NCBI RefSeq assembly: GCF_000143415.4
Contig: NW_003314362.1
Location: 124,001 to 188,000 of the forward strand
Reading direction: 5' to 3'
Length of the DNA stretch: 64,000 nt
Source of the DNA: Selaginella moellendorffii
Taxonomy: Eukaryota > Streptophyta > Lycopodiopsida > Selaginellales > Selaginellaceae
Position numbers and translations under genes: made by a program. Under the pieces are notes generated by a model, which saw nothing but the letters and a program-made list of their open reading frames with translations, made no database searches and was not told where the DNA came from. Of the stretch, positions 24,321-35,035 are shown in pieces. Each line of letters starts with the position of its first letter. Position 1 is the first letter of the stretch.

Positions 24321-25446
24321 TGTAAGCGACTAAATTTTCCATTCTACTTTAGTCACTTAACCACACCTCTGACCACTTGGAGGAGTCTCATTCACAACCT
24401 CCATAAGTCCAATCCAGGACTTGGGACTTGCTAGCCCCGAGAATAGCATCCATGCCACTTAACATTTGCACTTGGTCCAAGTGCTCCACGTGTCCGATCC
24501 CATGACCGACACTCAAAGGTACCACCGACATAGCAGCCCGTTACGCTAAGGCCATGCCCAATCACCTTTGCCACACTGGTAGTCCAATACCACTTGCATC
24601 ACCGTCTTGGCTCTCCAAGACTAGGCAAACCATCCGTGAGTGGTCATCTCAGATCCACTCCTTAGCATCCTTAGGATGCCCACCAACAAGGGGAATAGCC
24701 TTCCCCAATATCCCTCTGTCAGTCCCCACTAAGTCCCTTTTTGCCCCTGGCCGTGTTTGCCAACACTGCCACTGGATCGAGACCCACAGGCCCGACCACT
24801 AAGTCCCACGGTCCTCTGGGACTTCCTCACCACACGACTGTGTCCTTGGTCACTACCCCAAAGGACTGCTCCTCTTCCTTTCCACAGTCTGGGCCTTTGG
24901 GACAACATTTCGAAACACCGTGGCCTTACGCGAGCCACCTGGGTACTCTCCTCGCCTTCTGCCCTTGGGTGCTCTAGCCATGGGCTTAGAGCGGGTTCCG
25001 TTGAGCCACACCAGGTATCCAAGTAGGTAGTGCCACCCACACTTGGACTGGGAGCATCGGCCAGTCGATCTCCCGGGGGAACTAGAGCCGGCTCTTGAAC
25101 ACTTCACCAAGCTACCCCGCTTGTCGGTCTATGTTCACTCTAGTTTTGGACTTCCCAGTGGGCAGCTCATCACCCAACACTGGGTCCGGCCTTCCTGGGC
25201 CAAACTGGCCTTTCCTGGCCAAACTGGCTCCACTGCAGTCCTCCCCCTACTATACTTTTGGAGCTCACCAAACCCCCCAGGGTCTGGGAGACGAACGCTT
25301 TGGGCTTTCACCCTCTCAGGCTCCGAACTCGGACTCGGACTCGGACTCGGACTCGGACTCAGACTCGGACTCGGACTCGGACTCGGACTCGGGCTCGGGC
25401 TCGGGCTCTGTCTCGGCCTCGGCCTCGGTCTCGGTCTCGGTCCCGA

Positions 25447-25478
<32 letters not shown>

Positions 25479-26056
25479 CCGGTCTCGGTCTCGACTTCGG
25501 ACTCCATCTCGGACTCCATCTCGGACTCCATCTCGGACTCCATCTCGGGTCCATCTCGGGTCCATCTCGGACTCCATCTCGGACTCTATCTCGGGTCCAT
25601 CTCGGACTCCATTTCGGGTCCATCTCGGGTCCACCTCGGACTCCATCTCGGACTCCATCTCAGACTCCATCTCGGGTCCATCTCGGACTCCACTTCGGAC
25701 TCCAACTCGGGTCCATCTCGAGTCCATCTCGGGCTCCATCTCGGGTCCATCTCGGACTCCACTTCGGACTCCAACTCGGGTCCATCTCGGGTCCACCTCG
25801 GACTCCACTTCGGACTCCATCTCGGACTCTTCCACGTGTCATGTGTTGGTCCTTTTGGGTCCCTTTTTGGAGCCTCGCCTTTTGCTCGCTTCGTGCTCGT
25901 TCCTCGAGCACTTCGTTGGGAGTTCCACTCCCGCTCTTGACTTTTCAAGTCGGAGCTTTTGGTCCAAACGTGTTACGCTCGTTTGGCTCTCGCTTCGGCC
26001 ACTACCATGTGGCGCCCTTCTGGCTCCACTTTGGGGCCTAGGGATTTTGTGTCTCA
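24321..26056 (-). repeat. LARD-like LTR C (1736 bp)
   Basis: Starts TGTAAGCG. Its right edge is clipped (CTCA then AATGGG, lacking the final CA), so the junction with the following truncated internal segment is a deletion. Array 25325-25833 (509 bp), backbone 1227 bp. Its sequence groups with LTR E and F (for example 'CCTCTGACC', 'CCAATCCAGGACTTGGGACTTG'), while A, B and D form another subgroup. Confidence 0.85.
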
Positions 26057-27188
26057 AATGGGATTCCTTTGGCAAGGGGTTCTCATGAACCCACCAACAT
26101 AGCCTCAAGGTATCACACCTTGGCACATTTGGTGTCTCCACACCATCGGCTCCACGAGCCTACCTCTATGACATTTCCCCTTCGTGTTTAAGTCTTTGCC
26201 AAGACCAACACCGCTCTTTCTCATGCCAACCATCCGTTAGCACTGCACCATAGAGGTCACACACAACTTTATGTCAAAGTTGTTTTCTTCTGGGAACACC
26301 TTTTTCATAACTTTAGCATGGCACATTTTGCTATCGATGAGATACCCTCTGTTCTCATCCTTGGATCCTATGATCCCCCCCCATCCTTTGTGGGGTACAA
26401 CACACCTCAGTCCAAATGCTTCCATCAGTCCTTTTAGGACCATCCGTTGACTCTACTTGAGTCATCCAGCAGTTTTGGACTTGGTTAATCCACAGACCTG
26501 TAAGGTCCTACTTGTGAGGCACTAGCTCACTGGAATACACTTCTTGCATTCCTGTCCTACTCAAAAGGACTATTTTCACAAGTGTTACTCCGACACTTGA
26601 TTTTGTTTTCTGGGGGCAACCTTTGCCCCTTAGGACTACTTGTCCATGTGATGAGAACACCAACTCATCCACTTAATACACCCCCAACTCCTTGGGTTGT
26701 TCCAGCATTTATTAGAGGTAGCCCCGGCTACCTTTTCAAGGACTTGAGTCCTCTTCCGTATTTGACCTCCCACGGTCATTACTTCTGGTCTCACATTCAT
26801 GAGGACCAACCTCAACTATATGAGGAAAATCTTGTGACTCCTTTATTGCTTTGGAGTCTTTATCTTTCCCGTGATCCCAACTGTAGTTGTTTACCACAAC
26901 TACATTAGCCAATTTGCTAAGTCAAACGCTCATCTGGATCACATCCTCAACTCTTTGAGGAAAACCATATACTGTTCCCAAGATCCCAAAGTCGTTCTAT
27001 TATTGGCCCTTTTCTATCCACCACCTTGTCTACAAGTTCACATATGAACTGTAATGGAGAGCCATATCTTCCCGACCTGCTACTCCTCAAGGGTAGGCCC
27101 ACTTCTCGGACCTTCCGTTGCCAACACCAATGGTGATATACTTGAGCACCAATAAAAGTCGGACTAAGGAACAGCTCCGATACCAAAT
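26057..27188 (-). repeat. Truncated LARD internal segment (1132 bp)
   Basis: Corresponds to the internal sequence from about 20266 to the PBS; the PPT-proximal three quarters are deleted. It joins directly to the clipped edge of LTR C and ends with the PBS complement before LTR D. Confidence 0.8.
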
Positions 27189-28868
27189 TGTAAGCGACTA
27201 AATTTTTCCATTCTACTTTAGTCACTTAACCACACCTCCGACCACTTGGAGGAGTCTCATTCACAACCTCCATAAGCCCAACTCAGGACTTGGGGCTTGC
27301 TAGCCCCGAGAATGGCATCCATGCCACTCAACCTTAGCACTTGGTCCAAGTGCTCCACATGTCCGATCCCATGATCGACACCCCAAGGTGCCACTGACAT
27401 ATCGGCCCGTTACGCTAAGGCTATGCCCATTTACCTTGGTCACACTGGTGGTCCAACACCACCTACATTCCAATCCCGTCTCTCAAAGACTGGGTCATCC
27501 GTCCATGAGTGGTCATCCTAGATCCACTCCTTAACATCCTTAGGATACCTACAGACATGGGGAATAGCCTTCCCCAATATCTCTGTTCCGGTCCCCACCA
27601 AGTCCCTTTCTGTCCTTGGCTGTGTTCGCCAACACTGCCACTAGATCGAGGCCCACCGGCCCGACCACTAAGTCCCACTATCCTCTAGGACTTCCTCACT
27701 GTGTGACTTTGTCCTTGGTCACCACACCGGAGGGCTACCCCTCTTCCTTTCCACAGTCTTGGACTTTGGGACACCATTTCGGAACACCGTGGCCTTACGC
27801 AAGCCTCGTGGGTACTCTCCCCGCCTTTCGTCTTTAGGTGCTCTAGCCATGGGCTTAGAGCGAGGTTCCGTTGAGCCACACCAGGTATCCAAGTAGGTAG
27901 TGCCACCCACACTTGGACTGGGAGCATCGGCCAGTCGATCTCCCGGGGGAACTAGAGCCGGCTCTTGAACACTTCACCAAGCTACCCCGCTTGTCGGTCC
28001 GTGTTCACTCTAGTCTTGGACTTCCCAGTGGGCAGCTCATCACCCAACACTGGGTCCGGCCTTCCTGGGCCAAACTGGCCTTTCCTGGCCAAACTGGCTC
28101 CACTGCAGTCCTCCCCCTACTATACTTTTGGAGCTCACCAAACCCCCCAGGGTCTGGGAGACGAACGCTTTGGGCTTTCACCCTCTCAGGCTCCGGACTC
28201 GGACTCGGACTCGGACTCGGACTCGGACTCGGATTCGGACTCGGACTCGGGCTCGGGCTCAGTCTCGGCCTCGGCCTCGGTCTCGGTCTCGGTCCCGATC
28301 TCGGTCTCGGTCTCGGTCTCGGTCCCGGTCTCGGTCTTGACTTCGGACTCCATCTCGGACTCCATCTCGGGTCCATCTCGGACTCCATTTTGGGTCCATC
28401 TCGGGTCCACCTCGGACTCCATCTCGGACTCCATCTCGGACTCCATCTCGGACTCCATCTTGGACTCCATCTCGGACTCCATGTCGGGTCCATCTCGGGT
28501 CCACCTCGGACTCCATCTCAGACTCCATCTCGGGTCCATCTCGGACTCCACTTCGGACTCCAACTTGGGTCCATCTCGGGTCCACCTCTGACTCCACTTC
28601 GGACTCCAACTCGGGTCCATCTCGGACTCCACTTCGGACTCCCATGTGTCATGTGTTGGTCCTTTTGGGTCCCTTTTTGGAGCCTCGCCTTTTGCTCGCT
28701 TCGTGCTCGTTCCTCGAGCACTTCGTTGGGAGTTCCACTCCCACTCTTGACTTTTCAAGTCGGAGCTTTTGGTCCAAACCTGTTACGCTCGTTTGGCTCT
28801 CACTTCGGCCACTACCATGTGGCGCCCTTCCGGCTCCACTTTGGGGCCTAGGGATTTTGTGTCTCACA
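27189..28868 (-). repeat. LARD-like LTR D (1680 bp)
   Basis: Outermost right LTR of the complex, ending TCTCACA at the target duplication. Array 28195-28643 (449 bp), backbone 1231 bp. Subgroup is the same as LTR A, with shared small differences such as 'CCATGTGTCATG' after the array, consistent with A and D being the original pair that inserted together. Confidence 0.85.
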
Positions 28869-30436
28869 TGTTCATGCTTTGCGGACGTGGCGGCACTATC
28901 TTTATGGTGCAGTGTTCGTGGTGTTGACAGATCACAAACCACTTGTGTATCTTTTCACACAGAAGGAGTTGAACACTAGACAAGCTCGTTGGATGGTCAA
29001 ACTCATGGAGTTTGGGGAGTTTCCTATTGAGCATCGTCTGGGAAAATCAAATGTGGTGGCGGATGCTTTATCTCGTGTTCGTCATGTGACGATGTTACGA
29101 ACACGATTTTGTCATCAGTTGAGTAAGGTGGTTAGCGAGTTTGGGCAGTTGGTTGAGCATGCTCAGGCTCAGGATGCTGAGGTGGCCTCTTTGTGAGACC
29201 AGATGGAAGCTCCTTTCTCATTGGTGGATGGGATTCTCTACTACAATGGCCGTGTCTATTTGCCACGGGTGGATGCGTTAATTACTCAAGTTTTATTCCA
29301 CTATCATGATCGTCCAGAGGCCGGTCATTTTGGGGGGAAGAAGACGTATGAGTTGATTAAGCGCAACTTTTATTGGAGGAATATGAAGGCTGATATCCTC
29401 AAGTATTGTAAATCATGCAAGCTTTGTCAGCGGGTTAAAGTGCCACGGGAGAAGCCGGGGGGGACTTTTGTAACCTTTACCTATTCCTCAGAGCCATTGG
29501 TGTAGTATCTCTATGGACTTCATCACTTGTTTGCCATGAACACAGAGGCAAAAGGAGCAAGTATGGGTCATAGTAGATCGGTTGACGAAGTATGTGCGGT
29601 TGTTGGCTCTTCGGAAGACTGTCACTGCCTCCGACTTGGCTGCGGTTTACTTGGAGAAGGTTTTTCCTGATTTTGGTTTGCCGGAAGACATCATTAGTGA
29701 TCGAGATTCAAAGTTCACCAGTGGATTTTGGAAAAGCTTTGCAAAGGCTATGCAAGTGACTTTGAAACTCTCGAGTGGAGATCATTCTCAGACGGATGGG
29801 CAAACTGAGCATGTGAATCAGGTGGTGGAGGATATGCTACGTTGTAGCATTGGTCAAAAGCAAGGACAGTGGGATCTATATCTTCCGTTGGTGCAATTTG
29901 CTTACAACAATAGCCAACACAGTGGAACCAAGTTAAGTCCTTACTTTGCGATGTTTGGAAGGCATCCTCGAATAGCGGTGGAGTTGGGATTGCATTTGAG
30001 TAAGGACGTTCAAGAAAAGCTTGATTCCGAGGCAACTGATCTGGCCATAGAACTTGATGAGATTCTGGTGGTATGCAAACGGAATTTGCAAGCAGCTCAG
30101 GATAGAGCGGAGAAGTTTGCTAATGAGCATCGCCAATTCCGGGAATATAAGGTGGGTGATCTCGTCTTCGTGTGAGTGATCTTTCCGTCAAGTGAGCGGC
30201 GGAACACCTTGGTGCCTTTACGGATAGGGAAAAGTGATAAACTCTCCCATCGATATGCTGGTCCATATGAAGTGTTGGAGCACATTGGTAAAGCGGCTTA
30301 TCGGGTGCGGCTGCCAGCTGGGGTGAAAATTCATTTGGTATTTTATGTCAGCCAGTTGAAAGGTGTACTATCTCGGAGTGACGGGCCCAATGCCTCTTTG
30401 ATGTATACGGCTGTGGACGATGGACCAGGAGCTTGA
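28869..30436 (+). pseudogene. pol: Gypsy pol, 3' part: end of RNase H, integrase, C-terminal domain
   Basis: Continues the frame cut at 15717: RTWRHYLYG, TDHKPLVYLF and ADALSRV complete RNase H. Integrase follows with HYHDRPEAGHF, CKSCKLCQR, then the DDE region (SDRDSKFTSGFW, TDGQTEHVNQ). The C-terminal part ([22 protein letters not shown]) is the usual Gypsy integrase tail; no clear chromodomain follows. Lesions are TGA at 29194, an extra G at 29457-29463, TGA at about 29537 and TGA at 30173. The inverted copy at 11863-12739 retains the unbroken reading at the first three sites. Confidence 0.85.
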
Positions 30437-30496
30437 GCAAGATTCCCCAGAAAGGGTGATCACCGGTACAACTCGTCCTTGGGACAAGGACTTTGT

Positions 30497-30704
30497 TGGG
30501 GGGGAAGAATTGTTAGGCGCCAGCTTTGACTATGTGGTCAACGTCGGTCAAAGGGAGGCTCAAGGGTATATTAAGGCATGTTAGGGTAAGGGACTTAACC
30601 TACCCTAGGGCTCACAGTGGAGCTTTTGAGGTAGCTCGGGGGTGGTTGGGTGGTGAGGAACCTCAAGAGGTGGCGTAGCATAGGATAATGCAACGAGATC
30701 TTTG
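30497..30704 (+). repeat. Polypurine tract and 3' LTR remnant of the Gypsy element
   Basis: The G/A-rich tract at 30497-30510 precedes TGTTAGGCGCC, the LTR start. The last about 110 bp (30594-30704) match the 5' LTR at 12760-12882 apart from small indels. The LTR is cut at 30704, where the 266-bp inverted repeat begins, so its true end is missing. Confidence 0.75.
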
Positions 30705-30970
30705 AGTTGCTAATATATCTCACTTACAAGCCCAAGTGCAAACTCGTGTAAACAATACATCTTAATCCATCCTAATGTAATCTCCTGAATTTGGACTTCC
30801 CGGAAGGTCACCCAACCCAGTACTATTCAAACCCAATGACGCTTAACCCCAAGTATCCCAAGACCATTAACCGATTGAAAAAGGGGGTGCACTCTTGTTC
30901 ATAGGCCCTTTCCCTCTATATTTGAATCCTAATGGATCGTCTCTAGAGTCGTTCCCTTTGGTTGCTTACA
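30705..30970 (-). repeat. Right arm of the 266-bp inverted repeat
   Basis: Reverse complement of 11545-11810. It contains 71 bp of unassigned sequence followed by a minus-strand TRIM-like LTR (30776-30970, 195 bp). It abuts the cut Gypsy 3' LTR on its left. Confidence 0.75.
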
Positions 30971-31165
30971 ATCCACCACGCTTCTTTGCAAGTTCACGCC
31001 CTCGTGAACGGAAGCTAAGAGCCGTAGCTCTCCCAAAAGCCCCGCTCTCTTGACACCTACCCCTTGGGTTGAGCCCAGCAGGAGCAAACTGGACTAGCCA
31101 GATGTCTCAATCAACATGTGGTGTGATTCCCCTAGCCAACCAACAAAGTCGGACCCGAGACCGAA
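30971..31165 (-). repeat. Inverted internal part of a TRIM-like element
   Basis: Following the minus-strand LTR at 30776-30970 there is about 195 bp that resembles the reverse complement of 31633-31848, with shared CTAGCCAACCAAC...GTCGGACCC blocks. The second LTR is missing, so this is a half element. Confidence 0.6.
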
Positions 31166-31242
31166 TGTTAGCATATTGGTGGTTACCATGAGTTAAACCA
31201 TGTATCATGGGTAAAAGATTATAAGTAGATCAATTAGGTAGT

Positions 31243-31435
31243 TGTAGTACATATGATCATGGGATGATATTTAAATAAACTGTTTCTTTGGAACCTTGAG
31301 GGATAAATGGGGATAAAATAACCATTAACAATTGCCCCTTTTCCAGTTGGCTTAAAAGGAGAGATAAAATAGCCACTAAGGGTTTTCTTATCAAACAATT
31401 GCCCTTTTTCCAGTTAGATTAATAGGAAAGATAAA
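31243..31435 (+). repeat. TRIM-like family 2, solo LTR-like copy
   Basis: Starts TGTAGTACATATGATCATG and shares the ATAAATGGGGATAAAATA...CAATTGCCCCTTTTCCAGTTGG body with 32020-32181. It stops exactly where the family-1 element begins (31436), suggesting nested insertion. Confidence 0.55.
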
Positions 31436-32019
31436 TATAAATAACCAAAAAAAACGACTTGAGAGATGATCTATAGGAGTTCAACTATAAAGAGAAATGG
31501 CCCATGAATAAAAGTGCACCTCTTTTTCCAATCGGTTAAAGGTCTTAGGATATTTAAGGTTAAATGTTTTTGGATTTAAATAGTACTAGGCTGGGTGACC
31601 TCTTGGGAAATCCAAACTTAGGAGCTTACATTTGGTATTGGAGCAATGTCGGGTCCAACTCTATTGGTTGGCTAAGGAATCACAATTAGGGGAATCGCAC
31701 CATATGTTAATTAACATTTGGTAAGTCTAGTTTGCTCCGGTTGGGCTCGATTTGAGGGTAGGATGTTAAGAGAGCGAGGTTCTTAGGAGAGTTGTGGCTT
31801 TTAGATTTTGTTCATAAAGGCATGAATTTGCAGAGAAGCCTAGTGGATTGTAAGTAACTAAAAGGAATGACTTGAGAAACGATCTATAAAGGTTTAAATA
31901 TAGAGGGGAAAGGCCTATAAATAATAATACACCCTTTTTTCCAATCAATTAAGGGTCTTGGGATACTTAGGGTTAAACATCCTTGAGTTTGAATAATACT
32001 AAGTACTCAAGAGCTTACA
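31436..32019 (+). mobile_element. TRIM-like miniature LTR retrotransposon, family 1
   Basis: Two direct repeats, 31436-31630 (195 bp) and 31849-32019 (171 bp), flank a 218-bp internal region. The first ends GAGCTTACA and is followed by TTTGGTATTGGAG (31631-31643), a Met-tRNA-type PBS. No open frame. Short LTRs, a PBS and a sub-kilobase length match terminal-repeat retrotransposons in miniature, which move with proteins supplied in trans. Its left end is diverged (TATAAATAACC against TGTAAGTAACC). Further LTR copies lie at 11545-11739 and 30776-30970. Confidence 0.7.
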
Positions 32020-32875
32020 TGTAGCACATGTGATCATGAGATGAGATTTGGATATATTGTCACCGTGGATCCTTAGAACTTTGAGGGATAAATGGGGATA
32101 AAATAGCCACTAAGGGCTCTTTCATCAAACAATTGCCCCTTTTCCAGTTGGTTTAAGAGGAGAGAGATAAGGTGCGTTACAATTGATATCAGAGAAAATG
32201 GCACGAGTTCGATTCCCATTGATTAGTGGCTACCTAAAATAAAATATACCCTTGAGCAAGGTATATTCCTACCTTTAAATTTGAAAATCGTACGTATTGG
32301 GCATCCATGCGTACGTCCTTCCTCTTTGTGGAGCATCCCAGATGAAGGTATCCACGTGAGACTGCGGTACAGGTGGATGACTAGTTGCATCACATGAAGG
32401 TATCCACGTGAGACTGCGGTACAGGTGGATGACTAGTTGCATCACATGGAATTGAGACTACGGTACAGGTGGATGACTAGTTGCATCACATGGAATAGCT
32501 AGTCTACACAATGGAAGGATTAGTAGATTCAGTGTGGACAACATGGAATAGCTAGTCTACACAATGGAAGGATTAGTAGATTCAGTGGGGAAATGGAGGT
32601 CGATCGCTCCTGGACAACAGCGTGCGCCAGAGCCACGGCTACGGATGAAATTTGGATATACTGTCACTGTAAATCTTTAGAACCTTGGGGGATAAATGGG
32701 GATAAAATAGCCACTAAGGGCTCTTTTATCAAGCAATTGCCCCTTTTCTAGTTGGCTTAAGGGGAGAGAGATAAGATGCACTACATTACAATAAAATAAC
32801 TACTAAGGGTTCTTTCATCAAATAATTATCCCTTTTCTAGTTGGCTTAAAGAGAGAAAGATAAGGTGCGCTACAG
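32020..32875 (+). mobile_element. TRIM-like miniature LTR element, family 2
   Basis: An LTR-like repeat at 32020-32181 ends GCGTTACA and is followed by ATTGATATCAGAG, a weak Met-tRNA-type PBS. A second copy lies at about 32645-32785 and a third, partial one at 32786-32875. Between them are about 460 bp that include the tandem duplications at 32343-32590. There is no coding capacity. It starts directly at the end of the family-1 element, so one of the two inserted into the other. Confidence 0.55.
32343..32590 (+). repeat. Short tandem duplications inside the TRIM-like element
   Basis: A unit of about 52 bp containing GAAGGTATCCACGTGAGACT and GGTGGATGACTAGTTGCATC is present twice with a third partial copy. 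It is followed by a unit of about 57 bp containing GGAATAGCTAGTCTACACAA and GGATTAGTAGATTC, present twice. Copies are almost identical, so the duplications are recent. Confidence 0.8.
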
Positions 32876-34548
32876 TAGTGTAAACATAAGCTAGAGATTT
32901 AATCAAAGTTTGAGACTGAAAAGAGAGTCATCAAGGATTAAATATGTAAATCATTTTCTCTTTTTGGAAAGATGATTTAGCAATGAGGTGTGATTTCATT
33001 GCTCATGTTCATATCATGCAATCAAGAATTCCTATCTTGATGCATATTGATAATAGTGGTTTATAAGTGGTGAATCATGAGATGGATAATGGTAAAGCAG
33101 TAAACCATTTTATCTAGGATTGCTATTAAAGACTTGAGTTACAATGCTTAATTTTTTTTAGAGAATCTTACTATTGCTCATTAAGTAGTTTAGTATTGGA
33201 TTAGTTTTGAGTTTATTCAGAAAAAGAGTGGTATGAGTTTGTCCATGTTATGAATAAAGCTAGTGGTGTTAAATGTTATAAATCTATGTGGTATTATGTT
33301 TCATTTTATTAAATAAAGTTGGCATTTGATACTCATTTAAACCTTTAAAGTGACAATGTAGACTTGCTTATAGTGTTGTTTGATTGATGATTAAATCATT
33401 ATAATTTTCATATCATATCCATGTGATAGTGAGTAATATGTTTACAAAGTAGTTTGGTTAAACAATGATCAACCACAAAGTGGTTGATAATGAAGCTAAT
33501 TTATTTATAAGTAGTAATATTGAAATAGCTTTGACTTGGTTCTCAATTGTGGTCCATTATGCTAAACTTGAGTTGGTACCTTGGTCCTTGAGAATTTGTC
33601 CATTATGTGTTAAAATGGGTTACAACATTCACATGTTATGGTTTGTGAGTTTATATATTACCACTGGGAGTAAATTATTGGATGAAGAAAGTGTGAAGGT
33701 GAAACATTCACATTACTAACACTTCTGTTAATGGAAGTAATAATATGGTTTCGAGTGATGAAGATTTTTTCCTTAGAGCTTGATTTTTCATGTTATTTTT
33801 CTTGTTGGATATCTATATTGCACTAACACTCTTTTTTAATCATCTTCAAAATCTAATGTAAAGCCAAAACACTAAAGTATATATTTTCATTTTACAAATG
33901 TCAATGTTGGATTTCAAAACTTGCATTTATAAAGTTACATTAATGTTACTATTTGTAAATAGACTGGCTTCATTAAATGTTACTAACACTGACACTAGAA
34001 GCTTTCCTCGATCCTCACCCACTACTTGAACCTGTAGTAAGTATCTTGTAGCTTATTGTGTTTCACTAAATTTTGAAGTTCACAGACTATGCATTTTATG
34101 CAAACAATGGAAAAGAGTATACATGTGATTATATAGTGATTTTCAATTCTATGTTTTTACTTTTCTATAGGATCTTAACTGTTATGGATGTAATATATCT
34201 TTATAACAATATCTGGAGTGCAATTCCAACTTACAATATTCAACCCAAATCAAGTAAAGTGAGTAAAATGTTAAAAACAATTTTAGCAAATTTTTTCATT
34301 GAATTTTTCCTTTCATTATTAAAAAAAATGGTGTAGGCATCTAAGCATTATGGTGGTGTAACAAATGTAAGTCTTTTTTCTTTGGAACCAATTTCACAAA
34401 TTTTATTTTTTATTTTATTTTTTATTTTATTTTTGTAAATGTAGGAGAACGAGCCAAAGTGGCTCAAATTGCAATTGCAAGCCTTACAAACCATTCATAG
34501 AAATGGTCATTTAAGGCAAGAGTCACTCACAAGGACTCTATTAGATAA
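32876..34548. other. AT-rich non-coding DNA
   Basis: Only short chance frames (33465-33719 and 34073-34336 on +) with no domain. A TTTTATTTTATT microsatellite-like run lies at about 34400-34435. The Helitron 3' end begins at 34549. Confidence 0.5.
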
Positions 34549-34574
34549 CTAGCAATTGCCCAGCAAATGCTGGG
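34549..34574 (-). other. Helitron 3' terminal hairpin and CTAG end
   Basis: On + the sequence runs CTAGCAATTG then CCCAGCAAATGCTGGG; bases 34559-34565 pair with 34568-34574. Reading the minus strand gives hairpin, 6-nt spacer, CTAG and a flanking T (complement of 34548 A). This end signals termination of rolling-circle transposition. Confidence 0.85.
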
Positions 34575-35035
34575 TGGTTGGCAAATTTGATGCCATTTGA
34601 AGAGGTTTTCTAAGCTTAGCTATGTTTGCTGTTTGATCAACTCCACAATTGAAAGACATTCTCATAACGAAATGTGTTATGAGCATTATATAAGCTAGAT
34701 TAGATAACTGTTGAGTTGCATTCCTCCATTTTGAACACAAAAAGCCTAAAGAATACTTCCAAGTTCATCTTTGGTGCAAGTGTTGGTACTTGCTCCTCAG
34801 CCTGCTAGAGAGGTTCCTGGGATGAGCGAGAAACCATTATATTGCAATGAGAGCTGCACTCAAAAAGCAATAGGATGAAAACTGTACCTCTGCCATTAGC
34901 AACTAAATAGCACATGCCATAACCAAAATGGGACAGCACCCAAGGCACACTTGTCAATGCCAGCTTTGTTGTGGTGTGCATTTGAAACTCACAACTTCAT
35001 GGTTGGATATAGAATTGTGCCATTTTTTTGTCAGT

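Larger units (their letters stand above)
15718..28868 (-). mobile_element. 13.15-kb LARD-like complex: four LTRs, three internal segments
   Basis: Begins TGTAAGCG and ends TCTCACA. The flanking 5-mers are TTTTC (15713-15717) and TGTTC (28869-28873), a 5-bp target duplication with one mismatch that agrees with the interrupted RNase H reading. Layout on +: LTR 15718-17280, internal 17281-21397, LTR 21398-23225, rearranged internal 23226-24320, LTR 24321-26056, truncated internal 26057-27188, LTR 27189-28868. Before each left LTR edge (as at 21385-21397) lies the complement of TTTGGTATCGGAG, a Met-tRNA-type PBS, so the element is transcribed from the minus strand. No gag or pol is found in any internal part, so it is non-autonomous, like a large retrotransposon derivative. 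Confidence 0.85.
12750..30704 (+). mobile_element. Gypsy-type LTR retrotransposon, defective, carrying a 13-kb nested insertion
   Basis: Order of parts: shortened 5' LTR (12750-12903), Met-tRNA-type PBS (12904), one gag-pol frame with gag, zinc knuckle, protease, RT, RNase H and integrase, a purine-rich tract (30497-30510) and a 3' LTR remnant (30511-30704). RT before RNase H before integrase is the Ty3/Gypsy order. The RNase H domain is split at 15717/28869 by the LARD-like complex. Defects in the element's own frame: TGA at 13647 and 29194, a 1-bp insertion in a G run at 29457-29463, TGA at about 29537 and TGA at 30173. Several are explained by C-to-T changes, as expected for a methylated, silenced element. 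Confidence 0.85.

Noticed and set aside
25043-26041. 332-codon frame in LTR C resembling a repeat protein
   Set aside because: It starts in LTR backbone and runs through the array; length changes with array length; no conserved domain.
32200-32225. GAGTTCGATTCCC as a tRNA B box
   Set aside because: No cloverleaf can be built around it; it lies just after the PBS-like site of the TRIM-like element.
32343-32590. CRISPR-like spaced repeats
   Set aside because: The units are adjacent tandem duplications without unique spacers, in plant transposon DNA.
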